A stretch of DNA of 43,830 nt, taken from assembly GCA_012719415.1 (NCBI GenBank), contig JAAYAK010000315.1, positions 1 to 43,830 on the forward strand, given 5' to 3'. A program made the position numbers and the translations under genes. Source of the DNA: Syntrophorhabdus sp. GTDB lineage: Bacteria; Desulfobacterota; Syntrophorhabdia; Syntrophorhabdales; Syntrophorhabdaceae. The notes below the pieces were generated by a model. The model was given only the letters and a program-made list of their open reading frames with translations, made no database searches and was not told the DNA's origin. Below are positions 14,797 to 22,703 of the stretch, in pieces (position 1 is the first letter of the stretch; each line of letters starts with the position of its first letter).

Positions 14797-17203
14797 GACA
14801 GCGGGAACACCGTCGTCTTCCTCGGTCGTATCCTTTCGCCCCGGGAATCTCCCGGCTAAGGTGGTGACCGGCGTCCTCAAGAGGTCCGCCCCGGAGAGCC
14901 GTCTCACCCACGACGCGGGGTTCCACAAACGACAGATCGCCGCGCTCGCGGGGGCCTTTGGCGGCACCCACCTGCTCACGGGAACCTCGAGGGGTGAAGT
15001 TCGCCTGTGGGACATGGCCTCCGGAAGATGCGTACGGACGTTCTCCTGCGGAGGCCCTACCCTTTCGGGCATCTTCACAACACCCCGGACGAACCGCATG
15101 ATAACGGCCTTTCTCTTCGGCACCAAGAAGGTCTGGGACCTTGAAACGGGCGATTGCCTGGCGACCCTGTCCGACCATCCCGGCGATCCCGTGCACTGCA
15201 ACGACGACCATATTTTCTGCAAGCAGAACTGGAATGTCCGGAGTTTCTTCAGGGGGAAAGGTCCTGACTCCAAAAGGTCCGAGGCCCTCGTCTACGAAGT
15301 GAACACAGGAAAGAGAGTCCGAACGTTCCGGATCGAGGGAAGCCATATCAGTTCCCTCGTCGTAAGCCCCGACGGCGGGAAGATCGCCGCCGCCGGCGAC
15401 GACCACTCGGTCCGGATATGGAACGTCACGTCGGAGGACATGCTTCACCAGGCCCGCCGGGGGTTCAGGTGGCCGGCGATCGTTGGCTTCAGTCCCGACA
15501 GCCGGTCAGTTGTTCTGAACTGGACCGACAGGGTCGAGGTACGGGACGTAACGGGGCCGGGCACCTCTTACACCGTCGCGATGCCGTCTCTCAAACAGCC
15601 CTATCGGGCATGGTACGCGCTGAGGGGTTCCCGGCTGATCGAAAACCAGATAGACCTGTCGACTGTCGATCCCTTATCGCATATCCGCGTCATCGATATC
15701 CGAACGGGACAGACCCTGTACACGAACACCTTCTCGGGCGCGATGCAACTTGAGTCCCTGACGGAGGACGGGCGGTTCTGCCTGGGGTTCCGCCACGGCT
15801 GGATCGACGTGTGGGACATGGAAAGCCAGGAAATGACGGCCTCCCTGTCGACAAGCCGGGAATACCACGGCTACGCGGGCGGGTTTAGCAGGATCGCCAC
15901 CATCAATGGACGCATCGCCATCTCCCGGGAGGAATCCGTGGTGCGCCTCGTCGACCCGGCTTCCGGAAGCCCGGCAAGGACATTCCCCGCCAGACAACCC
16001 GTCAGGGACCTCCTGGCGACTCCGGACGGCAAAGCGCTTCTGACGATGCTCGATGGGACGGTGAAATACTGGGAGCTCTCAAGCGGCCGATGTCTCAGGG
16101 AATTCGATGTTCCCGGAATGGAACTCTGGGATGACCTGCCGCAGGGCGCGCCGGTGATGGCAGTCACGCCCGACGGGAGACATCTGGTTCTGCCGTCCGA
16201 GAACGGTGTCGCCATCCATGATCTGTCGACGGGTCGGCATGAAGGGGGTTTCCCCCTGGGAGAAAAAACGGGAGGCCCTTGTGCCCTCTACGTGACCGGG
16301 GACGGAAAAAGACTGATGGCAGTGGCGGGACACACAGGCTTTCTGGGATCCTACGACCTTGGAACGGGCGCCCCCGTTTCCGGTTTCCCTCTCGCCGGCA
16401 TGGACCCCTTCCAGGCATTCTGCATGGGCGGACAGGTCCTCGCCACCGCGAACCGGACTCTCCTTTCGCTCCGGGACGGACGAACAGGCAACCTCCTGAG
16501 GACATGCGACCACAACGATTACATCAACGACATCCTTTGCATCCCGTCGCTGGGAAAGGTGATCGCCGCGGGATTGAGAGGGTTCCACTTCTGGGACCGG
16601 GAAGACGGGGAACCCCTGACGGAAAAGCCGGGCAACGTGGACGGCATCGTCACATTCGGCGGACTCCCATCCCTGTCGCCCGGCGAAACGCGTATCATTC
16701 TTCGGGGCCGGTACTACATCGCCCTGTGGGACACCCGGATACACCGGCTCCTGTGGCGGGACGACTTCCTTGAGGAGAACCGGATAAGAAAGATTGTCAC
16801 CTTTCCCGATGGAAAACGATTCGCGACATCGGATATCACCGGGACCATAAAGGTGAGGAGCATCGAGACCGGGGAGGTCCTCGCCGCCCTTCACATACTG
16901 CCCGAAGGGTTCCTCTGGGAAACCCCGCCCGATGACCATGCCCCTTCGGGCTGGCTCTTTACGGACAGGGAAGACCTTATCACCGTCACGGCCCGGTCGG
17001 GGAACGATGGCGGCACGAGGATATTCCGCGAAGGGGTAAGCGAGCACAGGGCCTACCTGAGGATATACAACAACCGGGCAATGGTCACGGCGAAGATCGC
17101 GGGGAAGGAAGAGTACCGCCAACAGGTCGCACTCCACGCCCGCGTCCTCGACAGGGCACGGATCGGCAACGGCTCCGTCGGTCTTCGCCCCGCCCTGACC
17201 TGA
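14786..17203 (+). CDS. WD40 beta-propeller protein 2 of the putative unfoldase module
   Basis: An 805-residue paralogue of the preceding protein, arranged in tandem. WD40 blades include GEVRLWDMASGRCVRTF, KKVWDLETGDCLATL, HSVRIWNVTSEDML, GWIDVWDMESQEM, GTVKYWELSSGRCL and GFHFWDREDGEPL. The C-terminal tail repeats the pattern of protein 1: GFLWETPPDDHAPSGW, FTDREDLITV, then RAYLRIYNNRAMV. The start codon overlaps the upstream gene by 11 bases (ATGATGCG), so the two are translationally coupled. Divergence between the two is large, so the duplication is old and the copies probably have different partners. It probably works with protein 1 as a pair of propeller subunits. Confidence 0.85.
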   Translation: MMRKTAGTPSSSSVVSFRPGNLPAKVVTGVLKRSAPESRLTHDAGFHKRQIAALAGAFGGTHLLTGTSRGEVRLWDMASGRCVRTFSCGGPTLSGIFTTPRTNRMITAFLFGTKKVWDLETGDCLATLSDHPGDPVHCNDDHIFCKQNWNVRSFFRGKGPDSKRSEALVYEVNTGKRVRTFRIEGSHISSLVVSPDGGKIAAAGDDHSVRIWNVTSEDMLHQARRGFRWPAIVGFSPDSRSVVLNWTDRVEVRDVTGPGTSYTVAMPSLKQPYRAWYALRGSRLIENQIDLSTVDPLSHIRVIDIRTGQTLYTNTFSGAMQLESLTEDGRFCLGFRHGWIDVWDMESQEMTASLSTSREYHGYAGGFSRIATINGRIAISREESVVRLVDPASGSPARTFPARQPVRDLLATPDGKALLTMLDGTVKYWELSSGRCLREFDVPGMELWDDLPQGAPVMAVTPDGRHLVLPSENGVAIHDLSTGRHEGGFPLGEKTGGPCALYVTGDGKRLMAVAGHTGFLGSYDLGTGAPVSGFPLAGMDPFQAFCMGGQVLATANRTLLSLRDGRTGNLLRTCDHNDYINDILCIPSLGKVIAAGLRGFHFWDREDGEPLTEKPGNVDGIVTFGGLPSLSPGETRIILRGRYYIALWDTRIHRLLWRDDFLEENRIRKIVTFPDGKRFATSDITGTIKVRSIETGEVLAALHILPEGFLWETPPDDHAPSGWLFTDREDLITVTARSGNDGGTRIFREGVSEHRAYLRIYNNRAMVTAKIAGKEEYRQQVALHARVLDRARIGNGSVGLRPALT

Positions 17204-17520
17204 TGGGCATCATCGACACCGGGACCGACCCCCAAGGAACACAACATCATCTCCAATGCCTCCCGCACCACCATTCTGCGTGCCCTCATTCTAAGGCTTC
17301 TGTCTCCCTGCCCCTTCCCATTATCGGGTGCCGGCCCGGGTTGTGGCCCCTTCCGACCATCACGGGAAAGGGCAGGGGCTTTGACCTCTCTTGCCATCCG
17401 TTCTTCGCCCCGCAATCCCCACTTTGTGCATGATACACCTTCTCTTTTGCCATTGCGTGCACGGGACTTTGACTGATATCCAATTAGAAAACGCTCTATG
17501 ATCCGTCAATGGAGGTAACC
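17204..17520. repeat. Gap containing shared leader element, copy B
   Basis: No gene is supported here. Positions 17416-17485 are the second copy of the leader found at 12416-12485 (58 of 70 identical), ending 35 bases before the start of the small helical protein. A TTGACT at 17469 and TATGAT at 17497 are present, but the 22-bp spacing is too long for a confident promoter. The rest (17204-17400) is C-rich and featureless. Confidence 0.75.
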
Positions 17521-17808
17521 ATGACAAGAGATGAAGAAATACAGTACGGGATTCAGGCATACAGGGATGCCCTGCGGTTTGCGGCCGGGGCTTCCACACG
17601 GGAAGACCTTGCCGGTGTGGAGGAGAGCTACTGGATCGCCTTTAACAAGTTGAGAGAGTCTCCCCTCGAGGAGCACCGGCTCATCTGCGCCGAATGCCTT
17701 GAAGCGGTGGCGCGGATCCTCGATGGGGAGGGTCGACGGGACGCTGGCAACGATCTTAGGGAGCAGGCGGAGGCCTTCCGCAAGCCCCGCGCCGAAGAGA
17801 AGCGATAA
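17521..17808 (+). CDS. Small helical protein of the unfoldase module
   Basis: A 95-residue acidic protein predicted to be all-helical: EEIQYGIQAYRDALRFAAG, STREDLAGVEESYWIAFNKL, PLEEHRLICAECLEAVARIL and a charged end RKPRAEEKR. It looks like a three- or four-helix bundle and may be an adaptor. The ATG at 17521 has GGAGGT directly before it; an in-frame ATG 12 bases upstream overlaps that site and is less likely. It is the first gene of the second half of the cluster, 21 bases before the membrane-protein gene. I do not recognise a family. Confidence 0.65.
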   Translation: MTRDEEIQYGIQAYRDALRFAAGASTREDLAGVEESYWIAFNKLRESPLEEHRLICAECLEAVARILDGEGRRDAGNDLREQAEAFRKPRAEEKR

Positions 17809-17829
17809 CACACGAGAGGACCGGGGAAC

Positions 17830-18432
17830 ATGGGACACCACAGGCTCATCGCCTGGATACGGGAAGAGATCACGTCCACAGAGGTGGTCATGCGGAGTGA
17901 AGTGGTCGGCTATACAGAGCGATTGGAGCCCAATCCCGCCATGTCTGTCTCCGAGGGCACCCTTTATCCTACAACGTCGGATGGGATGTACGAGATCCAC
18001 CAGGACCCCATCTACAAGGATGTCCCCCGGACCGTCCTCGACGAGAGGCGCGCGTCCGATGCCGCCGAGGCTCTCGTCGCCCTCGTACTCTCCGACGAGC
18101 GGTACATATACCTGGCGAGTGAACTGATGGGCGAAGAGAAGGTGTTCGTTCCGCACTGGGAGCGCCTCTGCCGGATGGGTAGGAACAGAAGGACACGACG
18201 GTTGGCCCTTCATCGCCTTGGCAAAGCCCCTTCCCAGCTTTTCATGGAGGGAGTACGCGCGATGGCGGAAGCGCTGAAAGGTCCGCTCACGTTTCTCTGG
18301 TATCTCTGCGCCAGTGCATGCTTTTACGCCTTTATCATCTACCTCATCTGGCCGGACTCGAAGGCGGGCAGGTGGATCGCCGCGACGGTAAAGAGAATTC
18401 TCGCGGAAGCGACAAGAATAATATACGATTAG
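17830..18432 (+). CDS. Membrane-anchored protein of the unfoldase module
   Basis: A 200-residue protein with a soluble N-terminal part (residues 1-150) and one clear hydrophobic segment at about 155-178 (LTFLWYLCASACFYAFIIYLIW) followed by a short basic tail ending ILAEATRIIYD. The soluble part has an EVVGYTERLEP segment, acidic helices with SDAAEALVALVLSDERY, and an RNRRTRRLALHRLG basic patch just before the membrane. It probably anchors the complex to the inner membrane with the N-terminus in the cytoplasm. A 46-bp copy of its 3' end survives upstream of the first WD40 gene. The family is not recognised. Confidence 0.65.
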   Translation: MGHHRLIAWIREEITSTEVVMRSEVVGYTERLEPNPAMSVSEGTLYPTTSDGMYEIHQDPIYKDVPRTVLDERRASDAAEALVALVLSDERYIYLASELMGEEKVFVPHWERLCRMGRNRRTRRLALHRLGKAPSQLFMEGVRAMAEALKGPLTFLWYLCASACFYAFIIYLIWPDSKAGRWIAATVKRILAEATRIIYD

Positions 18433-18486
18433 AAGGAAACCGCTCATTTGCGACCCTCTTCCGCTGAAAAGGAAAGGAGATGGAAA

Positions 18487-20091
18487 ATGACACCCTACAG
18501 CAAACTCGGCGACGACATGGACGCGGTCATACGGTCCTTTCATACGAACCCCGCCGTCACTAAATGGCAGAGAAACATCTGGCGGGCCGACGGCAAGAAG
18601 AAGGCGATCACCCACGACATGTTCGGATGCGACCACGAAAAGGCCCTTGCTTTCGAAGACGGCACAACGGTGGGCTCCCTGAAGAAGAACAGTGCCCGCC
18701 GGTTCTGGGATTACGCGGGATGGCATGTCTTCCCGCCGGTGGAGGACGTGGCCCGTTTCTGCCTTTTCATGCATCTTGACCTTTACCGAACGCTGGCGCT
18801 CGTGCTGAAAGCCGAATGGGAACGCTTTTTCGCCCACGAGGTGAACGGCTGGAGAGCGGCGGACGGGACAAGCCTGACCGATATTCTTCTCGACAGGAAC
18901 GAGCATGACCTGAGGGAGGCCCTTGCCCGGTTCCAACCCCGGGAGGACCTCTATAGACTCATCGGGGACCTTGCCGCCCGCCACGCGCCGGCATTCGACA
19001 CCGGCAGGCCTTTTCTCGAGGGGCACACACCTTCCACCTTCGGGGAACTGGTGAAAGAGATGCTCATGGGAAGGTATCATTTCCACTCGGTAGTGGGCGC
19101 GGAGGTCTCCCAATTCGCGGCGCGGGCACGGAAGGAATTCCTCCTTCTCGTGGAAGGCACCGAAAAAGAGCAGCAGGCCTACGCCATCGAGAAGGCACGG
19201 TGGGTATCTCTGCGGCAGGAACTGGAAGACGTCTACCTGCTCATCGAGAACCAGCGGATAAGGAACGCCCACACCCGCCGCGAGTGGCTCTCCCTCTTCG
19301 GAAAGGAGGAGATCGGGCTCAGGGAGGCCGCCCTCATGCTGGAACGGCGCGATATGCGCCTTAACCTCAAGAAGGTGAACCCCAGCTGGTCCCGTGAAGA
19401 CATCGAAGAGCACATAGAGAGAGAGGAGGCGCAAAGACAGCTCGAGCTCACGCGGCTTAAGACCGACGCGGCCCTGGCCCCCCACCTCGTGAGGATCTCC
19501 GGGGAAACGGGCGCGGAGGGGAAGACGGTCGAGCCCGACCGGTACCTGAAAGAGTGCAAGACGGTGCTCCGTCAGATACGCAGGCTGCTGCATCCCGACA
19601 GGCTGATGCACCACCCCTCCTACGGACATCTCACAGAGGGCCAGAAGGAACGCCTTGAGGAGATGCTGCTCGCCGCCCTCGAGGTCCGCCCCGAGGAACT
19701 GGGCTATCCCGAGGGGTACATGCTCCACGACATGCGCTCACTGGAAGGTTTGAAGAGCGCCCTTACGCGCGTCGAGGCCATCCTGGGCAACCCGGGGGTC
19801 GAGGTCGACGAGCGGCTCACCATACAGGGTGAAACTCTCCCGGAGAAACTCACATGGCTCCAGAGGGAAGTGAAGTTGCTCGAGGATGAGGTGCTCGCCG
19901 CGAAGGCGGAACTCCAGGCCCTCTTTGAGGATGAGGACAGGGTAAGGGAGCGGGCCATCCTTAAAGACCCGGACCGTCACGACAGGGTGAGGGCCGACCT
20001 TGCGGCCCGCACGGGGGAGATAAGACGCGACGCCGAACGCCTGGAGAGGGACTACAATGCCCTTTTCGGCCCGGAAGGAGAGGCGCGATGA
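18487..20091 (+). CDS. Long helical protein with J-domain-like HPD segment
   Basis: A 534-residue soluble, mostly helical protein. Residues about 350-410 contain YLKECKTVLRQIRRLLHPDR, then a helix LTEGQKERLEEMLLAALEV. This is the helix-HPD-helix pattern of a J-domain, with HPD at about 369-371. The rest shows an N-terminal aromatic-rich domain (ARRFWDYAGWHVFPPVEDV), a charged middle helix (SREDIEEHIEREEAQRQ) and a C-terminal coiled-coil-like region (LQREVKLLEDEVLAAKAELQ, then RRDAERLERDYNAL). ATG at 18487 follows AAGGAG by eight bases. Its stop overlaps the ATPase start (ATGA). It could recruit Hsp70 or deliver substrates to the AAA+ ATPase; the J-domain reading rests on one motif. Confidence 0.65.
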   Translation: MTPYSKLGDDMDAVIRSFHTNPAVTKWQRNIWRADGKKKAITHDMFGCDHEKALAFEDGTTVGSLKKNSARRFWDYAGWHVFPPVEDVARFCLFMHLDLYRTLALVLKAEWERFFAHEVNGWRAADGTSLTDILLDRNEHDLREALARFQPREDLYRLIGDLAARHAPAFDTGRPFLEGHTPSTFGELVKEMLMGRYHFHSVVGAEVSQFAARARKEFLLLVEGTEKEQQAYAIEKARWVSLRQELEDVYLLIENQRIRNAHTRREWLSLFGKEEIGLREAALMLERRDMRLNLKKVNPSWSREDIEEHIEREEAQRQLELTRLKTDAALAPHLVRISGETGAEGKTVEPDRYLKECKTVLRQIRRLLHPDRLMHHPSYGHLTEGQKERLEEMLLAALEVRPEELGYPEGYMLHDMRSLEGLKSALTRVEAILGNPGVEVDERLTIQGETLPEKLTWLQREVKLLEDEVLAAKAELQALFEDEDRVRERAILKDPDRHDRVRADLAARTGEIRRDAERLERDYNALFGPEGEAR

Positions 20092-22322
20092 CCTTGAGCG
20101 ACCTCTGTGAACTTGTGGGCCGGTATTACCCGGACGGCGAACGCACCCTTCCCCGGATCCTCTTCGTCTGGGCCATGCACGACGAGGATGGCAGCCTCGC
20201 CCAGCTCCTCGCGCAGGCGAAGACGAAGGTAAGCATCTTCTCCCTTGCCGTCGAAGGCTTCATAGAAGACCGCGTGGAGGAGGACCGGCGCCTCCTCACC
20301 CGAACCGTCATCGAGACACGCAGGAAACCCGTGACGGCATACGACGTCCTCTCCATTCTCTGCGACAGCCCGGACCACCGCATATACCGGGCCCTTAAGT
20401 CCGCAGGCATCGACATGACGATCCTCGCGATATGCGCGAAGCACGCCGGCTACGCGGCACATCGCAAGACCCTGCTCGGTGGGCAGCGCGCCCTGCGCAA
20501 CGACGGTGTCCTCCTCCAGTATGGCAGGGACCTGACGAAGCTTGCCGAAAACGGGGATTTCGACGACCTCTCCGACCGGCCCGACGAGATCGACCGCCTC
20601 TTCGAGGTCCTTCTGAGGAAGAAGAAACGCAACGCCATGCTCACCGGCCCCGCGGGCGTCGGCAAGACCGCCCTCGTCGAGCTCCTGTCGCGGCGCATCG
20701 CCCGGCGCCTCGCGCCGGCACGTCTCTTTCGGACCCGGGTGTATGAGATCAGCATGGGGAGCCTCCTCGCGGGGACGACACTGCGCGGCATGTTCGAAGA
20801 ACGGGTATCGAAGGTGATAGAGGCCCTTCAGGCCTGTCAGCCGGCGATCCTCTTCATCGATGAGGCGCACCTGCTCTGGGGCGCGGGCAGGGCGGAAGGG
20901 GCGCCCATGGATGCGGCGAACATGTTGAAGCCCATCCTCGCCGGATCGAAGGTCTCCGTCATCGGCGCCACGACGACGGGTGAGTACCACCGCTACATCA
21001 CCCGGGACCCGGCCCTGGCGAGACGCTTTCAGCAGATAAAGATAGAAGAGCCGGAAAGGGAGACGACGCTCGCCATCCTCGCGCGCCACGCGCGAGGCCT
21101 CGAGAGCCACCACGGGATCCGGATCGGGACCGATGTCCTCTCCGAGGCCTGGCACGCAACGGAGCGCCACCTCACGAACCGCACCCAGCCCGACAAGAGC
21201 GTTGACCTCCTCGACAGCGCCGCGGGTCTCGTCGAAAGGGAAGGCAGGGACGTGATGGGAACGGAGGACCTCTACCGGGTCCTCTCCCGCCAGACAGGAA
21301 GGATGATGAGCGCCCTCGGAGAGGGCACGACGAGGGACCTGACGGGCCTCGAGGACGCTCTCAACAGCCAGGTGATCGGACAGGAGGACGCGGTGGGCAG
21401 GGTCGTCTCGACCCTGGTCTCCCGAAGGTACGGGGAGACGGCCCCGGGGAGGCCGCTGGGGACTTTCCTCTTCTGTGGCGCCACGGGCGTCGGCAAGACG
21501 GAGCTTGCCCGGACCCTGGCACGGGAGTATTTCGGGAGCCAGAAGGACTTTCTCCACATCGACCTCGCCGAGTACCCGGGGCAGGACGGCGTGCACAAGC
21601 TCATCGGGACGCCCTACGGTTCCGCCTTCGGCACGGCCGACGGCCTTCTCACCAGGTGGCTCGAGGAGAGATCGAGCGGCGTTATCCTCTTCGACGAGAT
21701 AGAAAAGGCGCACCCCGATGTGCACAGGCTTCTTCTTGGAATGCTCGACGAAGGAAGGGTGACCTCGGGAATGGGAGAGCGTTTCGACATCCGCCGCTGC
21801 GTCGTCATCCTCACCACGAACGTCCTCGCGCACCGCGACATCGACCGGGTCAAACTGGGTTTCTCCGCGAGCGACGACCCGTCAGACCCCTACGCACTCC
21901 TCGCGAAACACTTCCCCGAAGAGTTCCTGGGAAGGCTCGACGAGATCATAATCTTCAAAACACCAACGGCGCCCATCCTGAGGACGATCATGGGCCAGAA
22001 GCTCAAAGAGGCCATAAACCGCCTCAAGCATAAAGGCATCTTTCTCATCTACGACGAGGACCGTCTCCTCGACCACCTGCTCGCAGGCACCGGACGGCCC
22101 TGGGCCGGAGCGCGGGACATGGCCCGCCTCATAGAGCGAAAGCTCATCCAGCCCATCGCCCGCCGCCTCATCGACTGCGACACACAGGAATGGGTCTGCA
22201 TCGAACTGACGGAGTCCTTCTACCGCTCAGGCGTCCTCAACCCCCTGCCGCTCCTCAAACGCCCCGGCCCGCCGCCCGATTACCCCGACAACCCCGCAAC
22301 GGCGTTGAACGCCCGACAATGA
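20088..22322 (+). CDS. ClpA-type double AAA+ unfoldase (Clp/Hsp100 family)
   Basis: A 744-residue ATPase. Residues 1-130 resemble a Clp N-terminal double repeat. D1: Walker A GPAGVGKT (187-194), Walker B ILFIDEAH (254-261), arginines at 312-313. D2: Walker A GATGVGKT (464-471), Walker B VILFDEIEKAH, sensor TTN, GRLDE arginine. No ClpB-type coiled-coil middle domain separates D1 and D2, so it is ClpA/ClpC-like rather than a disaggregase. In D2, KLGFS (589-593) sits where ClpC has its VGF ClpP-docking loop, so a protease partner is possible. The usual pore motifs are altered: TLRG for KYRG in D1 and GSAFG for GYVGY in D2. The C-terminal PPDYPDNPATALNARQ tail recurs inverted near 31.7 kb. Confidence 0.85.
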   Translation: MTLSDLCELVGRYYPDGERTLPRILFVWAMHDEDGSLAQLLAQAKTKVSIFSLAVEGFIEDRVEEDRRLLTRTVIETRRKPVTAYDVLSILCDSPDHRIYRALKSAGIDMTILAICAKHAGYAAHRKTLLGGQRALRNDGVLLQYGRDLTKLAENGDFDDLSDRPDEIDRLFEVLLRKKKRNAMLTGPAGVGKTALVELLSRRIARRLAPARLFRTRVYEISMGSLLAGTTLRGMFEERVSKVIEALQACQPAILFIDEAHLLWGAGRAEGAPMDAANMLKPILAGSKVSVIGATTTGEYHRYITRDPALARRFQQIKIEEPERETTLAILARHARGLESHHGIRIGTDVLSEAWHATERHLTNRTQPDKSVDLLDSAAGLVEREGRDVMGTEDLYRVLSRQTGRMMSALGEGTTRDLTGLEDALNSQVIGQEDAVGRVVSTLVSRRYGETAPGRPLGTFLFCGATGVGKTELARTLAREYFGSQKDFLHIDLAEYPGQDGVHKLIGTPYGSAFGTADGLLTRWLEERSSGVILFDEIEKAHPDVHRLLLGMLDEGRVTSGMGERFDIRRCVVILTTNVLAHRDIDRVKLGFSASDDPSDPYALLAKHFPEEFLGRLDEIIIFKTPTAPILRTIMGQKLKEAINRLKHKGIFLIYDEDRLLDHLLAGTGRPWAGARDMARLIERKLIQPIARRLIDCDTQEWVCIELTESFYRSGVLNPLPLLKRPGPPPDYPDNPATALNARQ

Positions 22323-22338
22323 CAAGGGAGGTAAAAGT

Positions 22339-22509
22339 ATGGAAGACCGCGAAAACAGCAAGAAAGTGGAAGAGCATAACTGCGAGGAACATGTCCGCTA
22401 TGATGGGGGACAGAAGATCAACAGGGATGGGGTGAGGGTGTGGGTGGAGACGTACTATTGCAGCGTTTGTGGGAGGAGGTTGGACATTAAAGAGGAGATA
22501 TTGGACTGA
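22339..22509 (+). CDS. Small zinc-ribbon-like protein, copy 1
   Basis: A 56-residue protein 16 bases after the ATPase stop. AGGGAGG lies seven bases before the ATG. It has an acidic start, CEEH at 15-18 and YYCSVCGRR at 39-47; the Cys/His set could bind one zinc ion. A second copy with 49 of 56 identical residues lies inverted at 31470-31640. Many differences between the copies are synonymous or conservative, so both appear to have been kept under selection. It is the last gene of the unfoldase module; adaptor or regulatory role is inferred from position only. Confidence 0.75.
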   Translation: MEDRENSKKVEEHNCEEHVRYDGGQKINRDGVRVWVETYYCSVCGRRLDIKEEILD

Positions 22510-22514
22510 AAGAC

Positions 22515-22550
22515 GGTTAGAGCCGTTAGAACCGCTGGAGCCGTTGGAGC
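22515..22550 (+). repeat. 9-bp degenerate tandem repeat after the zinc-ribbon gene
   Basis: Four units of nine bases (GGTTAGAGC, CGTTAGAAC, CGCTGGAGC, CGTTGGAGC) start six bases after the stop codon. A related four-unit array follows the second zinc-ribbon copy. Confidence 0.7.
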
Positions 22551-22642
22551 GGGAGGAAAGATGGCCGATCTCCGAAAGGCTCCCTCTATAAGGCGATGGA
22601 TTGGGTTCGCCTTCGTTGCGGATTCACTTCTTAGTATCCCAC

Positions 22643-22670
22643 TTGACAAGAATTAGATATGTGGTATATT
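22643..22670 (+). promoter_or_regulatory. Sigma-70-type promoter for the XRE-ImmA gene
   Basis: TTGACA, a 16-bp spacer and TATATT lie 34 bases upstream of the start codon at 22704. The downstream sequence GTGG...CCAC (22661-22687) could form an operator for self-repression. Confidence 0.7.
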
Positions 22671-22703
22671 TATGGTACGTTCACCACGGGAGGAGGGTTA
22701 GCC

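Noticed and set aside
13858-15273. Minus-strand open frames opposite the WD40 genes
   Set aside because: They cross two real genes and contain no motif; the plus-strand WD repeats explain the sequence.
17506-19728. A 740-codon minus-strand open frame opposite the small, membrane and J-like genes
   Set aside because: Antisense shadow: spans three genes with good ribosome sites and coupled starts, and shows no motif of its own.
20052-21833. A 593-codon minus-strand open frame opposite the ATPase
   Set aside because: Antisense of conserved Walker-motif sequence; Arg/Glu/Val-rich with no recognisable fold.
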